Part shown: positions 1-7,879 of the stretch, piece after piece
How positions within the stretch are numbered: position 1 is the first letter of the stretch
How the letters are laid out: every line of letters starts with the position of its first letter
Source: Terriglobia bacterium
GTDB lineage: Bacteria; Acidobacteriota; Terriglobia; Acidiferrales; UBA7541
Reading direction: 5' to 3'
Length of the DNA: 64,000 nucleotides
Assembly: GCA_020073605.1 (NCBI GenBank)
Contig: JAIQEW010000007.1
Location: 62,001-126,000 of the forward strand
Made by a program: the position numbers and the translations under genes
The notes under the pieces: generated by a model
The model's input: only the letters and a program-made list of their open reading frames with translations
Database searches by the model: none
Told to the model about the DNA's origin: nothing

Positions 1-199
1 GCGCCTTGTTCGAGAGAGCCTTGGCAATTGCCGGGCGGGCCTTGCCGGCGGCGCAGCCGCAGATGGAGTTCACCACGACGAGCAACGTTCGTTTCTCCTG
101 CTTCAGCACCGAATCCACCTCTTCCGGTGTCCGCATTTCGCGGAAGCCGATTCTCGTCAGTTCCTCTCGCATCGGTCGAACCATGTCTTCAGGGTACAT
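1..199 (-). CDS. Bacilliredoxin (BrxA/BrxB, YphP/YqiW family), 3' end outside window
   Basis: Reading the minus strand from an ATG at 199 gives MYPEDMVRPMREELTRIGF, the typical start of the YphP/YqiW family, followed by VVNSICGCAAGKARPA with the family's CGC active site. Family members are thioredoxin-fold proteins that reduce mixed disulfides between proteins and low-molecular-weight thiols. Only the first 66 codons are inside the window, about half of the usual 140-150 residues; the rest runs off the left edge. It is divergent from the glutathione peroxidase gene, so two thiol/peroxide-defence genes share a 205-base spacer. A possible TATAGT -10 lies at 258-263 on the minus strand but no good -35 is visible. 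The family call is firm; the physiological thiol in this organism is unknown, since bacillithiol is not universal. Confidence 0.88.
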   Translation of the reverse strand, partial: MYPEDMVRPMREELTRIGFREMRTPEEVDSVLKQEKRTLLVVVNSICGCAAGKARPAIAKALSNKA

Positions 200-351
200 C
201 GCTGCTCCTTCGCTGATCTGCGCTCGGCCCATAGAGCCGACGCTAGGTCTAGACGACACTATAGCACGCGCGATCCCCGCCCATCGCAATCTGGCCGTTT
301 CCAGTCAGTGCGTTCACCGGAAACGAACCTGCCGTCGCCGGCGGGCTAACC

Positions 352-380
352 TTGACCCAGGCTTGCGGCGAGCTTATCCT
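352..380 (+). promoter_or_regulatory. Candidate sigma-70 promoter of the glutathione peroxidase gene
   Basis: TTGACC at 352-357 and TATCCT at 375-380 are separated by 17 bases, giving 5/6 and 4/6 matches to the vegetative consensus. A start near 387 would leave an 18-base leader containing GGAGG at 396-400 just before the ATG at 405. Confidence 0.5.
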
Positions 381-404
381 TTGAGCGAAATTCGCGGAGG
401 ACAA

Positions 405-974
405 ATGAAGAAGTTGTGGAGAGCTGAATTTCCGGGTTATTTTCTTGCGGGGGCACTGGTTCTTATGACTGCGGCGGCTTCGTTTGCGGCATCGAGCATT
501 TACGATTTCAACCTGCCGTTGCTGGACGGCAAAGCGGCGCCGCTCGCGAGTTACAAAGGCAAAGTGGTGCTCGTGGTCAACGTGGCGAGCCGGTGCGGAT
601 TCACGCCGCAATATACGGCGCTCGAGTCCATCTACGAAAAGTACAAGGACCGGGGATTCGTGATCATCGGCTTCCCGGCGAACAATTTCGGCGGGCAGGA
701 GCCCGGCACGAACGAAGAGATCAAGACGTTTTGCCAGTCAAAATACAGCGTGACCTTCCCCGTGTACGGAAAAGTTTCGGTGAAGGGCGACGACCAGACG
801 CCGCTCTACGCCTATCTCACCAAGGAAGCGAATCCCGCCGTGTCCGGCGACATCAAGTGGAACTTCACGAAGTTCCTCGTCGATCGCCAGGGCAAGGTCG
901 TGCAGCGATTCGAGCCGGCCACCACGCCGGATTCACCGGAAGTGATCTCAGCGATCGAGAAGCTGCTGAAATAG
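405..974 (+). CDS. Glutathione peroxidase family protein, exported, Cys type (probably thioredoxin-dependent)
   Basis: The 189-residue product reduces hydroperoxides. The ATG at 405 was chosen because GGAGG sits just upstream and the protein then opens with a signal peptide (hydrophobic stretch about 10-28, likely cut after SFA), placing it in the periplasm. The catalytic residue is Cys64 in NVASRCGFTPQY, not selenocysteine. Gln98 in NNFGGQEPGT and Trp152-Asn153 in KWNFTKF complete the GPx tetrad. A second cysteine, Cys110 in KTFCQSKY, occupies the position of the resolving cysteine of 2-Cys, thioredoxin-using GPx enzymes, so glutathione need not be the reductant. A longer open frame extends upstream but lacks homology and overlaps the promoter. 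It is convergent with the porin gene across a shared terminator. Confidence 0.92.
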   Translation: MKKLWRAEFPGYFLAGALVLMTAAASFAASSIYDFNLPLLDGKAAPLASYKGKVVLVVNVASRCGFTPQYTALESIYEKYKDRGFVIIGFPANNFGGQEPGTNEEIKTFCQSKYSVTFPVYGKVSVKGDDQTPLYAYLTKEANPAVSGDIKWNFTKFLVDRQGKVVQRFEPATTPDSPEVISAIEKLLK

Positions 975-1011
975 CCGCAGGGTCAAGCCATCGAGTCCAG
1001 TGCAGGAAGTA

Positions 1012-1033
1012 GGGAGGCGCCGAAACGCCTCCC
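1012..1033. terminator. Hairpin between convergent gpx and porin genes
   Basis: GGGAGGCG (1012-1019) and CGCCTCCC (1026-1033) form a perfect 8-bp stem around a 6-base loop, followed on the plus side by a pyrimidine-rich stretch. It lies between the stop codons of two convergent genes and probably terminates gpx transcription; the minus side lacks a T tract. Confidence 0.55.
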
Positions 1034-1047
1034 ACCTCCGCTTCTTT

Positions 1048-2814
1048 CTACGGCAGGACGTAACGGAACGACGTAAGGACCATGCTCTCGGAGCCACTCG
1101 GCTGGCCGCTCGGATTGGCTACCGATCCTACGCCCGACCAGGTGTTGCGCGTGATGTACGAATACTGCGGCCCCCACTGCACGGTTCCCTTAGGTCCCTT
1201 GTAGAACCGATACCAGAACCCGAGCGTACCTTCGATCACGTTTCTCGTATCGCCTGCGCAGTTTGCAAGAGAACCCGGAGCGAAGCCGCTCGACCCGGGC
1301 GCGGTCTCCGTCCAGCAACCGGAGTTGTTGAACAGCGGCGACCCATAGCCGACAGCGGTGGTCTCCGAAGTGGGATGTGCCGTGCGAGCTGCGTATTCTC
1401 CGCCCACGTTGGCGTAGACGTCGAACTTCGGCGCGTGCCATTCGATCGTTCCGAGCGATTGGTAGCTGCGGACAAGGGCCAGCGTGCCGTTCGGATGCAC
1501 CGTCGCATCCGGAAGGCCTACCGTGCCGTAGCGCCCAATGCCGCTGCCACCGAGGAAGTGAAGACCGACGTCCAGACGCTTATTGAGGAACGAGACGCGG
1601 GCGTTCGCGCCCACGCCGCCGCCGGCTTTTGTGTTGTTGAACGCGCCTGCGGCTGACGGAGCATTCGGAAACACGCGGTCGCGGAACGTGCTGACTAAGC
1701 CGAACACTTCAAAGTGTCCCCATCCCGGCTCAAAGGCTGCCTTGAAGATGAGGTCGGGCGCTGCGTTGAAGGAGTAGTTGGTCGTCGCATTGAGCAATCC
1801 GCCGCCGTTTCCAGTGGTACCGAGCAGGAAGTTGGCTGACTGGTTGTGGGCCGCGAAAGTGGTCTGCGGGTTTTCGACGGCGAACGCCAGCCACACCTTG
1901 TTATTGAAGTTCCTTGCCACGCGGAAGCCGTACTGCCGCGCCCAACTGAAACCCACGTTGTATTGTGAGTCGATCACCATGGGCGGCGCCTCGGTGCGGT
2001 TATCCACGCCTTTCTTGGTTTCCGTCACGAGACTCCACATCTGGCCGCCGGTGAAAGTCCAGCCGCTATTGAACGCCGCCTGCGCCCAGAATTGCCGCTG
2101 GCGGAACGTGTAGCTGTTACTTTCGTTGCCGTTCGATGTCGTCCCGGCGGAGAGGAAGTCGGCCTCGTAGTAGCCGCCGATCTTCACTCTGTCGAGTTTC
2201 CCCTCCGCCAGCATGGCGATGCGCGATTGACGGCCGCTGGCGTTGAACTCCGAAACATGACTCTGGGAGCTGCCGGGAAGCGGGATCGAGTTGAACGGCG
2301 TGTTGACGTCAGCGCTGAGCGCGCGCTGCCGCCATGCGGATTCAGCCGCCATGTAGCCGCCCGGCGTCAGCGTGATTCCCTTGATGTGAATGGCCGTCGG
2401 CGCCTCGTCGGCCTTCTGAGGCTCCGCTCCGCCGCTGGGCGCGTTCGCTGGCAATCCGGCGGCAGGCCCAATCGCCATGGCTGCAGGCGCGGTGGCGATC
2501 AACGCTGCAGAGGGACCCCCGCGGTTCACGCTGAACTGCGCTTCGAGCGACTGCACCTTCTGTTGCTGTTCTCTGAGCTGTTCCTTGAGCTGCTCGTTCT
2601 GCTCCTGGAACTGCTTCCCCTGCGCCAGCAACAACTCGCGAAGCTCCTGCAACTCGCTTTGCACGCGTGCCTCGGCCGGGCTTGCGGGCGCGGCCGCATT
2701 TGCCGGTGCACTTGCCGAGGACGCCGGATCCTTCTCCGTGCCGCCTCCCGCCGCCAGGGCCGCGGTTCCCCCGAATAGGCCGAACGCGATCAAACACGTT
2801 GCCAAGACTCTCAT
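1048..2814 (-). CDS. Outer-membrane porin with N-terminal coiled coil (DcaP-like)
   Basis: The 588-residue protein starts at the ATG at 2814, behind AAGGAG, and opens with a signal peptide (MRVLATCLIAFGLFGG, cleaved near ALAA). Residues about 45-100 are rich in Glu, Gln and Leu (ELRELLLAQGKQFQEQNEQL) and should form a trimeric coiled coil. A Pro/Ala linker follows, then from about residue 150 alternating aromatic/polar beta strands typical of a 16-stranded trimeric porin, ending in SFRYVLP. This layout matches DcaP-like porins, where an N-terminal coiled coil precedes the barrel. The likely role is diffusion of small anionic or organic solutes. It is alone, convergent with gpx, and 286 bases from the start side of the catabolic operon's last gene. 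The substrate cannot be read from sequence. Confidence 0.82.
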   Translation of the reverse strand: MRVLATCLIAFGLFGGTAALAAGGGTEKDPASSASAPANAAAPASPAEARVQSELQELRELLLAQGKQFQEQNEQLKEQLREQQQKVQSLEAQFSVNRGGPSAALIATAPAAMAIGPAAGLPANAPSGGAEPQKADEAPTAIHIKGITLTPGGYMAAESAWRQRALSADVNTPFNSIPLPGSSQSHVSEFNASGRQSRIAMLAEGKLDRVKIGGYYEADFLSAGTTSNGNESNSYTFRQRQFWAQAAFNSGWTFTGGQMWSLVTETKKGVDNRTEAPPMVIDSQYNVGFSWARQYGFRVARNFNNKVWLAFAVENPQTTFAAHNQSANFLLGTTGNGGGLLNATTNYSFNAAPDLIFKAAFEPGWGHFEVFGLVSTFRDRVFPNAPSAAGAFNNTKAGGGVGANARVSFLNKRLDVGLHFLGGSGIGRYGTVGLPDATVHPNGTLALVRSYQSLGTIEWHAPKFDVYANVGGEYAARTAHPTSETTAVGYGSPLFNNSGCWTETAPGSSGFAPGSLANCAGDTRNVIEGTLGFWYRFYKGPKGTVQWGPQYSYITRNTWSGVGSVANPSGQPSGSESMVLTSFRYVLP

Positions 2815-3100
2815 CTGTTTCTCCTTGAAGAGTTTTTTGTTTGGAAAAATGGAACGATCGATTCCGTCGACACCCCCCGGCATGGACGGAACGGTTGCGC
2901 TTGCAGCCTTCTTCGCGAACGCTTACACGGCGCGCGAAATCAGGCTGAAGTCGATTGAAAGCTAAATGGAATTAGGAAACGGCCGACGGTCGCTTAGAGG
3001 GAGGAGCTTCAAGTGAAGCCGGATCGAAAACGCGGATTGCGGCCGGATGCTCGCATACGGGCGTATATTCATGCACAGACCGCGATCCTTTGGCAAGAAC

Positions 3101-4111
3101 TTACTGAATCCCGAGCAGCCGGCACGCGTTCTTGTAGTAGATCTTCTCGCGGTCTTCCTTGGAAATGTCGAGCGAATCGATCACGCGCAGCGTTTCGCGG
3201 ATGTACATCGGCCCACCTTCCGGGTCGAACGGCGCATCGGACGCGAAAAGCACGTGGTCGATTCCGTAGAAATCCAGCGCGCAGACGAGCGCGGATTTCG
3301 AGCCGAACGTCGCCGTATCGGCGTAGAACATCTTGAAGTAGTCGAGCGGGCGCTTCTTCAGTTCCTTGAGCAAGGGCCGGTAGTCCATGTGAGAGGTGCG
3401 CGCGCCGAGCATGTCCCAGCCCGGGCCGACGCGCCCTTCGAAAAACGGCACCATGCCGCCGGCGTGGTGGATGATGATCTTCAGGTTCGGCATCTCGTCG
3501 AGCATCTTCGAAAAGACGATCCGGGCCTGCGCGACGCTTGATTCGTAGGGCCAGCCGAACGTCCACCAGATTTCGTAGAGCGAAAGTTCCTCCGTCTGAT
3601 AGTCCGGGAACTTGGCGGTGCGCGCGGGATGAATCCAGACCGGCTTCCCGAGGTTTTCCATCGCCTTGAAGACCGGACGGAATTCGGGAGCGTCGAGCGC
3701 CTTTCCGTTCACGTTTGTATAGATCTGAATTCCACAGGCGCCCAGGTCTTTGATGGCGCGGCGCGCTTCCTCGATAGCGCCTTCCGGATCGCGCATCGCC
3801 ACCGAGGCGATGAAGCTTGGAAAGCGGTCGGGATACTTTCGGCAGAGTTCGGCCATGCCGTCGCTGCCGATGCGCGAAAGTTCCCTCCAGGCGGCGCGGT
3901 CGCCCACCGCGTCGGGCGGCGGCGAAGCGAGCGAAAGAATCTGCTGATACCCATCGAACATATCCATCACCCGGAAGCGGCGGTCCAGGTCCGTCATCAT
4001 GGGGATGGCTTCGCTCCGGCGGTGCATGTCCTTCATCTGCCCCGTCTGCTTTTGCAGCGCTTCGTGGAATGCCTTCGGCCAGATGTGCGTGAAGATGTCG
4101 ATCTTTCTCAT
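3101..4111 (-). CDS. Amidohydrolase family 2 (ACMSD / hydroxybenzoate decarboxylase-like)
   Basis: The 336-residue product belongs to the metal-dependent TIM-barrel group that holds ACMSD, gamma-resorcylate decarboxylase and 5-carboxyvanillate decarboxylase (LigW). The ATG at 4111 follows GGAGAGAAAGG. Metal and catalytic residues visible are His9 in DIFTHIW, His in VWIHPAR, His-His in IIIHHAGGMVPFF and the terminal Asp in LFASDAPFDPEGG. The first ligand of the usual HxH or ExH pair is Phe7 here, so the metal site may be incomplete or remodelled. It is the last gene of the five-gene minus-strand operon, 26 bases after the SDR. In this context it probably decarboxylates, or hydrolyses, an aromatic intermediate; the exact substrate is unknown. 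Confidence 0.8.
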   Translation of the reverse strand: MRKIDIFTHIWPKAFHEALQKQTGQMKDMHRRSEAIPMMTDLDRRFRVMDMFDGYQQILSLASPPPDAVGDRAAWRELSRIGSDGMAELCRKYPDRFPSFIASVAMRDPEGAIEEARRAIKDLGACGIQIYTNVNGKALDAPEFRPVFKAMENLGKPVWIHPARTAKFPDYQTEELSLYEIWWTFGWPYESSVAQARIVFSKMLDEMPNLKIIIHHAGGMVPFFEGRVGPGWDMLGARTSHMDYRPLLKELKKRPLDYFKMFYADTATFGSKSALVCALDFYGIDHVLFASDAPFDPEGGPMYIRETLRVIDSLDISKEDREKIYYKNACRLLGIQ

Positions 4112-4137
4112 GATGGCCTTTCTCTCCGAATGAAAAA

Positions 4138-4953
4138 TTAGCGTGGTGCGGGCTTTGCGTTCAGTTGGTGCAGCAACTCCTCGGGATCTTCCGTGCGATC
4201 GATGTAGCGCCCTGAAAGCGCGTCGTAGCGGCCCGAAGCAAACGCCACGCAGCGGTCGGTGCACCACGCCATGCCCTCGTTTCGGCCCTGCGTGCGTTGG
4301 AGTTCGTGGAGCCGCTCGACCATTTTCGGAACCCATCGCTGCGCATCTGGCGAAGTCATCGTCTCGTCTGCCATCTCCGTCATGATCGAGCCGGGATCGA
4401 GCGCGAATGCCTTCACTCCGTGTTCCTTCACTTCGTTGGCTACCAGCTCCGCCAGCCTGTTTTGCGCCGTCTTGCCCAGGCTATAGGCCGAAAGATTCGC
4501 CGTCAGCATGTGGCATCGCGGAGACGAGATATTGATGATGCGCCCCGCGCGGCGCTCAATCATCCCGGGCAGCACGGACGTCATGAACAGGAACGGCGCA
4601 AGAATATGCACCTCCTGCGCCGCCCACCATTTGTCGGGATCGACCACTCCCACAGGCCCGTATGGACCGGGCAATCCGGCGTTGTTCACCAGGAGCGTCA
4701 CGCCGCCCAGCTCTTTTTCCACCGTTTGTGCCACGCGCGCGACGTCCGCGCGCTTTGTCGCGTCGCCCGCCACGGCGAGCGCCCGGCCGCCCGCGCTCTG
4801 AATTTCCGCCACGGTCTTATCGAGCTGCGCCATCGTGCGTGCCGTGAGGGCGACGGCTGCTCCCTCGGCGGCGAACCTCAACGCGATGCCTCTGCCGATG
4901 CCCCGGCCCGCGCCGGTAACGATCGCAACTTGTCCTGCTAGCAATCCCGCCAT
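4138..4953 (-). CDS. Short-chain dehydrogenase/reductase
   Basis: A 271-residue classical SDR. TGAGRGIG near residues 12-19 is the NAD(P) glycine motif, NNAG the structural motif, Ser in NISSPR the catalytic serine, and SAYSLGK supplies Tyr and Lys. The ATG at 4953 is preferred over the one eight codons earlier because GAAGGTG lies upstream of it and the Rossmann fold then begins normally. The first strand GQVAIVTG is followed by the basic TART, which suggests NADP(H), though this is weak. It stands between the MFS transporter (60-base gap) and the amidohydrolase (26-base gap), so it is likely part of the same aromatic pathway, oxidising an alcohol or reducing a ketone. The substrate is not predictable from sequence. 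Confidence 0.85.
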   Translation of the reverse strand: MAGLLAGQVAIVTGAGRGIGRGIALRFAAEGAAVALTARTMAQLDKTVAEIQSAGGRALAVAGDATKRADVARVAQTVEKELGGVTLLVNNAGLPGPYGPVGVVDPDKWWAAQEVHILAPFLFMTSVLPGMIERRAGRIINISSPRCHMLTANLSAYSLGKTAQNRLAELVANEVKEHGVKAFALDPGSIMTEMADETMTSPDAQRWVPKMVERLHELQRTQGRNEGMAWCTDRCVAFASGRYDALSGRYIDRTEDPEELLHQLNAKPAPR

Positions 4954-5013
4954 TTCGTTCACACCTTCCGCGAGCAATGAAGATACAGGCGGAAATTCAC
5001 AGGGGCAAGAGAT

Positions 5014-6309
5014 TCAGGCGTGCTCGGCAGCGGTGACGGCCACGCTGCCGGCCAGTTTGCGCGCGGGTTTCATCAGGAACAAGCCAATTGCAGCGAGAAC
5101 GGACAGCCCGGCGACGAAGTAAAACACCGGCGTGTAGGCATGGAAATGATCGAAGACGATTCCGGCGACCGTGGCGCCCAGGAATCCGGCCGTCGTGCCC
5201 ACGACCATCATGAACGAAATCACCGGGGGATATCCCTTCACGCCGTAGTAGTTCGCGGGGAGAACCATCATCGCCGAGAAGCAAACGCCGAACGAGCCGC
5301 CCAGCAGGATCGCGTAGAGATAGAGCCCCGCCGCGCCGCTGGCGTGCAGCGCCAGAAGCATTCCCCCGGCGAAGACGAGCGACGCGAACGCCCAGGTGAG
5401 TCGCGGCTCGATGCGATCGGCGATCGCGGCGAAAAGCAGTGTGCCGAACAACGAGGAAAGCAGCATGATGGAAATCGACGACGCGGCCTGCGCCGGCGAG
5501 TATCCCAGGTCGCGCAGATGCGCGTTTCCGTGCGCGATGTAGAATGGATAGCCGGCGCTGAATCCCAGAAGCGAAACCAGGATCAGCCAGATCGCCGGCG
5601 TGCGCAACGCATCGAGCAGCGTCCAGTGTTCGCTGGTCTTGTGAACGCGCTGCTTCGCCGCTGCCCCGGCGGAAAGCGCCGGATCCTCTTCCGTCGCGCC
5701 GTCTGGAAACTGTCCGAGCTCGGCCGGGCTCTCGCGGACGAAAAGCATCGCGAAAACCGCGCAGATCGTGCTGACGCCGGCCATCAGCCACCAACCCGCG
5801 CGCCAGTTTCCTCCCGACGCGCGAATCACCCTGTCCACAAGACGCGCCGCGACGAAGCCCCCGAACGTGGTGCCGGTGTGGACAATGGTGATGGCCAGAC
5901 CTTTATATCGATTGAACCAGTGGTTGACGCCGGTCTGCGCGACGAGAATGCCGCCGGTCATCGCGCCGAGCCCCATCGTGAAGCTGTAAAAAATGTAGGT
6001 CTGCCAGCTCGTATGCACGACGGTCGACATCAGCAGCGCGCCGCCGACCACGATCCAGCAACCGATCGCCGTGGTGAATCGCGCGCCCTTCCTGGCGATG
6101 AGGACCGAGATCACCGGAGCGGGCGCGCCGATCATCAGCTGATAAATGGCGTAGGCGGTGCCGAGCTGCGTGCGGTCCCAGTGCAGGGCCTCAGCCATGT
6201 AGGTGTTGACAACACTTGCGCCGTACAGCGGGAATGCGAAGTTGGCAAAGAGGATGATCCAGAAAATCGCCAGCAGCTTCCAGCCGTAGAACTCCGATTG
6301 TCGCGTCAT
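5014..6309 (-). CDS. MFS transporter, probably uptake of an organic acid or aromatic
   Basis: The 431-residue protein has about twelve hydrophobic segments in two halves with a polar loop near residues 205-225 (EEDPALSAGAAAKQRVHK), the normal MFS layout. SGYPF and the long N-terminal helix YGWKLLAIFWIILF recall the oxalate/formate and monocarboxylate branches (OFA/MCT-like) rather than drug exporters. It is third in the five-gene operon, 40 bases after the carotenoid oxygenase and 60 before the SDR. Membership of a catabolic operon argues that it imports the pathway substrate or a related aromatic acid. This is inference from context; no substrate signature is visible. Confidence 0.82.
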   Translation of the reverse strand: MTRQSEFYGWKLLAIFWIILFANFAFPLYGASVVNTYMAEALHWDRTQLGTAYAIYQLMIGAPAPVISVLIARKGARFTTAIGCWIVVGGALLMSTVVHTSWQTYIFYSFTMGLGAMTGGILVAQTGVNHWFNRYKGLAITIVHTGTTFGGFVAARLVDRVIRASGGNWRAGWWLMAGVSTICAVFAMLFVRESPAELGQFPDGATEEDPALSAGAAAKQRVHKTSEHWTLLDALRTPAIWLILVSLLGFSAGYPFYIAHGNAHLRDLGYSPAQAASSISIMLLSSLFGTLLFAAIADRIEPRLTWAFASLVFAGGMLLALHASGAAGLYLYAILLGGSFGVCFSAMMVLPANYYGVKGYPPVISFMMVVGTTAGFLGATVAGIVFDHFHAYTPVFYFVAGLSVLAAIGLFLMKPARKLAGSVAVTAAEHA

Positions 6310-6349
6310 CGCCCCCGCCGTGCGTGCGCGTGCTCGTTGCTACGCTGTG

Positions 6350-7795
6350 CTACTGCAGCTCTTCCGCCGCCACCCAGTTGCCGTGCACCTGATTGCGCAG
6401 GCGCAGCGGCATCTTGATTGTCGCAATGGGTCCCTTATCCACGTGCGCCGCTTCGAGAATCACCATGTCCGAAAGCTTGTCGTCGTGCCGGTCCACCACC
6501 AGCGCGAGATAGCCCTCGTGGCCGGGAATCTTCGATGGGATGTGGACCTCCTCCTGAATCGTCGCCGGCTGCTTCGGATGCCACGACTTGATCTTCCCGC
6601 TTTTTACTTCGAGCCGGCTGAGAGTATTGAATCCCGCACCCACAGGTCCCGCGATCAGCGGCGGACCGAGCGTCGGGTCAAACCGTTCGTAGTAGCCGAC
6701 CGAGTAATCCTTCATATGATCCTTCATCGCGACACGCGGGAAATCGCCCGCGGGTGCGAGATTGTATTCCTCGAACTTTTCTCCCGGCTTTGACATGTCG
6801 AATGTCCAGCGCACCACGCGGCCGTAAGCCATGTCCTCGGGCGTCGGGTGGATGTGCGACGCTTCCTGGATGAACGGGAAAGGAGCATACTTGCCGATGC
6901 CGAAATCCAGGTGCACGAATTTGCCTTCCGTGTATGCGTTCATGAAATGGAACGCGGAACACGCAGGCCTGCGGAACCAGTGCATCTGGTCAACATGGCC
7001 GTCGCGCGGCATGATCCCGATGTACGTGTCCTTGTTCGGCTCGCAGATCCAGTGAACGCCGCCCGCCTTGATGCGATCGAGATCGGCCGTCGTCGGGAAA
7101 ACCGGGAAAATGACGTGCTCTTTCGTGACTGCGAAGTCGTGCATCAGCGAAACGTAGGGAACCTTAAACCACTCTTCTCTTACGAGCTGGCCTTCCTTGT
7201 CGGCTACGCAGTAAGAAACATCGCGCGTTGCGAGTCCGCTTGCCTCGTAGCCGAAGAAATACAGGTCGCCCGTGTCTTCATCGAGCCGCGTGTGCGCGGT
7301 CATCGTCTGGCTCCTGAGCTTTCCGCGGTAGTTCCACACGCCGACGGTCTCAAGCGTTTCCGGATGGATCTCCATCGCGAGCCCGTCTTCCTTCAGCGCC
7401 AGCAGCCGGCCGCCGTGGAAAACCGGCGTCGTATTGTTCACGCAGCGGTTGATGCCGCGCACGCTCGGATCGTCCGTATACGGATTGCGGTAGAGTCCGA
7501 AAAGCCCGCGCCGCGCTTTCCTCTCGGCCTTCAGCCGGTCGGTCATCACGTACTTCATCTTGAAGTCGACGTGGCCATTCTCGAATTTGAATGCGCTGAT
7601 CATGCCGTCGCCGCTCAGATACGTGTCGTGTCCGAGCATGGGCGGATATTGCGGATCGGGAATCGTGCGATACCACGTGCCGTTGATTTCCTTCGGAACG
7701 GTCCCTTCGATGACGAGATCGTAGATGTCGCATTCCGTGCGCATCGGTGCGTTGAATCCGGCGTAGTCGAATGTGTCCGGGAATCGGGTGGTCAT
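6350..7795 (-). CDS. Carotenoid cleavage oxygenase family, lignostilbene/resveratrol dioxygenase-like
   Basis: The 481-residue enzyme is a seven-bladed propeller with a four-histidine Fe(II) site: His168 (MTAHTR), His219 (SLMHDF), His283 (AFHFMN) and His471 (QVHGNW). The ATG at 7795 follows GGAGTGAGG. Family members split an alkene with O2 into two carbonyls. Tyr102 (GLYRNP) and Lys135 (LALKEDG) stand where the bacterial stilbene cleavers (e.g. NOV1, whose Tyr101 and Lys134 hold the substrate 4'-hydroxyl; recalled from the literature) have them, so cleavage of 4-hydroxystilbenes such as lignostilbene or resveratrol is more likely than carotenoid cleavage. The product would be a benzaldehyde, and the adjacent upstream gene is an aldehyde dehydrogenase. 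No apocarotenoid genes are nearby. Confidence 0.85.
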   Translation of the reverse strand: MTTRFPDTFDYAGFNAPMRTECDIYDLVIEGTVPKEINGTWYRTIPDPQYPPMLGHDTYLSGDGMISAFKFENGHVDFKMKYVMTDRLKAERKARRGLFGLYRNPYTDDPSVRGINRCVNNTTPVFHGGRLLALKEDGLAMEIHPETLETVGVWNYRGKLRSQTMTAHTRLDEDTGDLYFFGYEASGLATRDVSYCVADKEGQLVREEWFKVPYVSLMHDFAVTKEHVIFPVFPTTADLDRIKAGGVHWICEPNKDTYIGIMPRDGHVDQMHWFRRPACSAFHFMNAYTEGKFVHLDFGIGKYAPFPFIQEASHIHPTPEDMAYGRVVRWTFDMSKPGEKFEEYNLAPAGDFPRVAMKDHMKDYSVGYYERFDPTLGPPLIAGPVGAGFNTLSRLEVKSGKIKSWHPKQPATIQEEVHIPSKIPGHEGYLALVVDRHDDKLSDMVILEAAHVDKGPIATIKMPLRLRNQVHGNWVAAEELQ

Positions 7796-7879
7796 AGGGG
7801 CCTCACTCCATATTTGAGCAGCCTGGGGGTCTAGGGAGTTCTCTTCTATCACCCCGGCGACAAGACTGAATCTCTCTTC

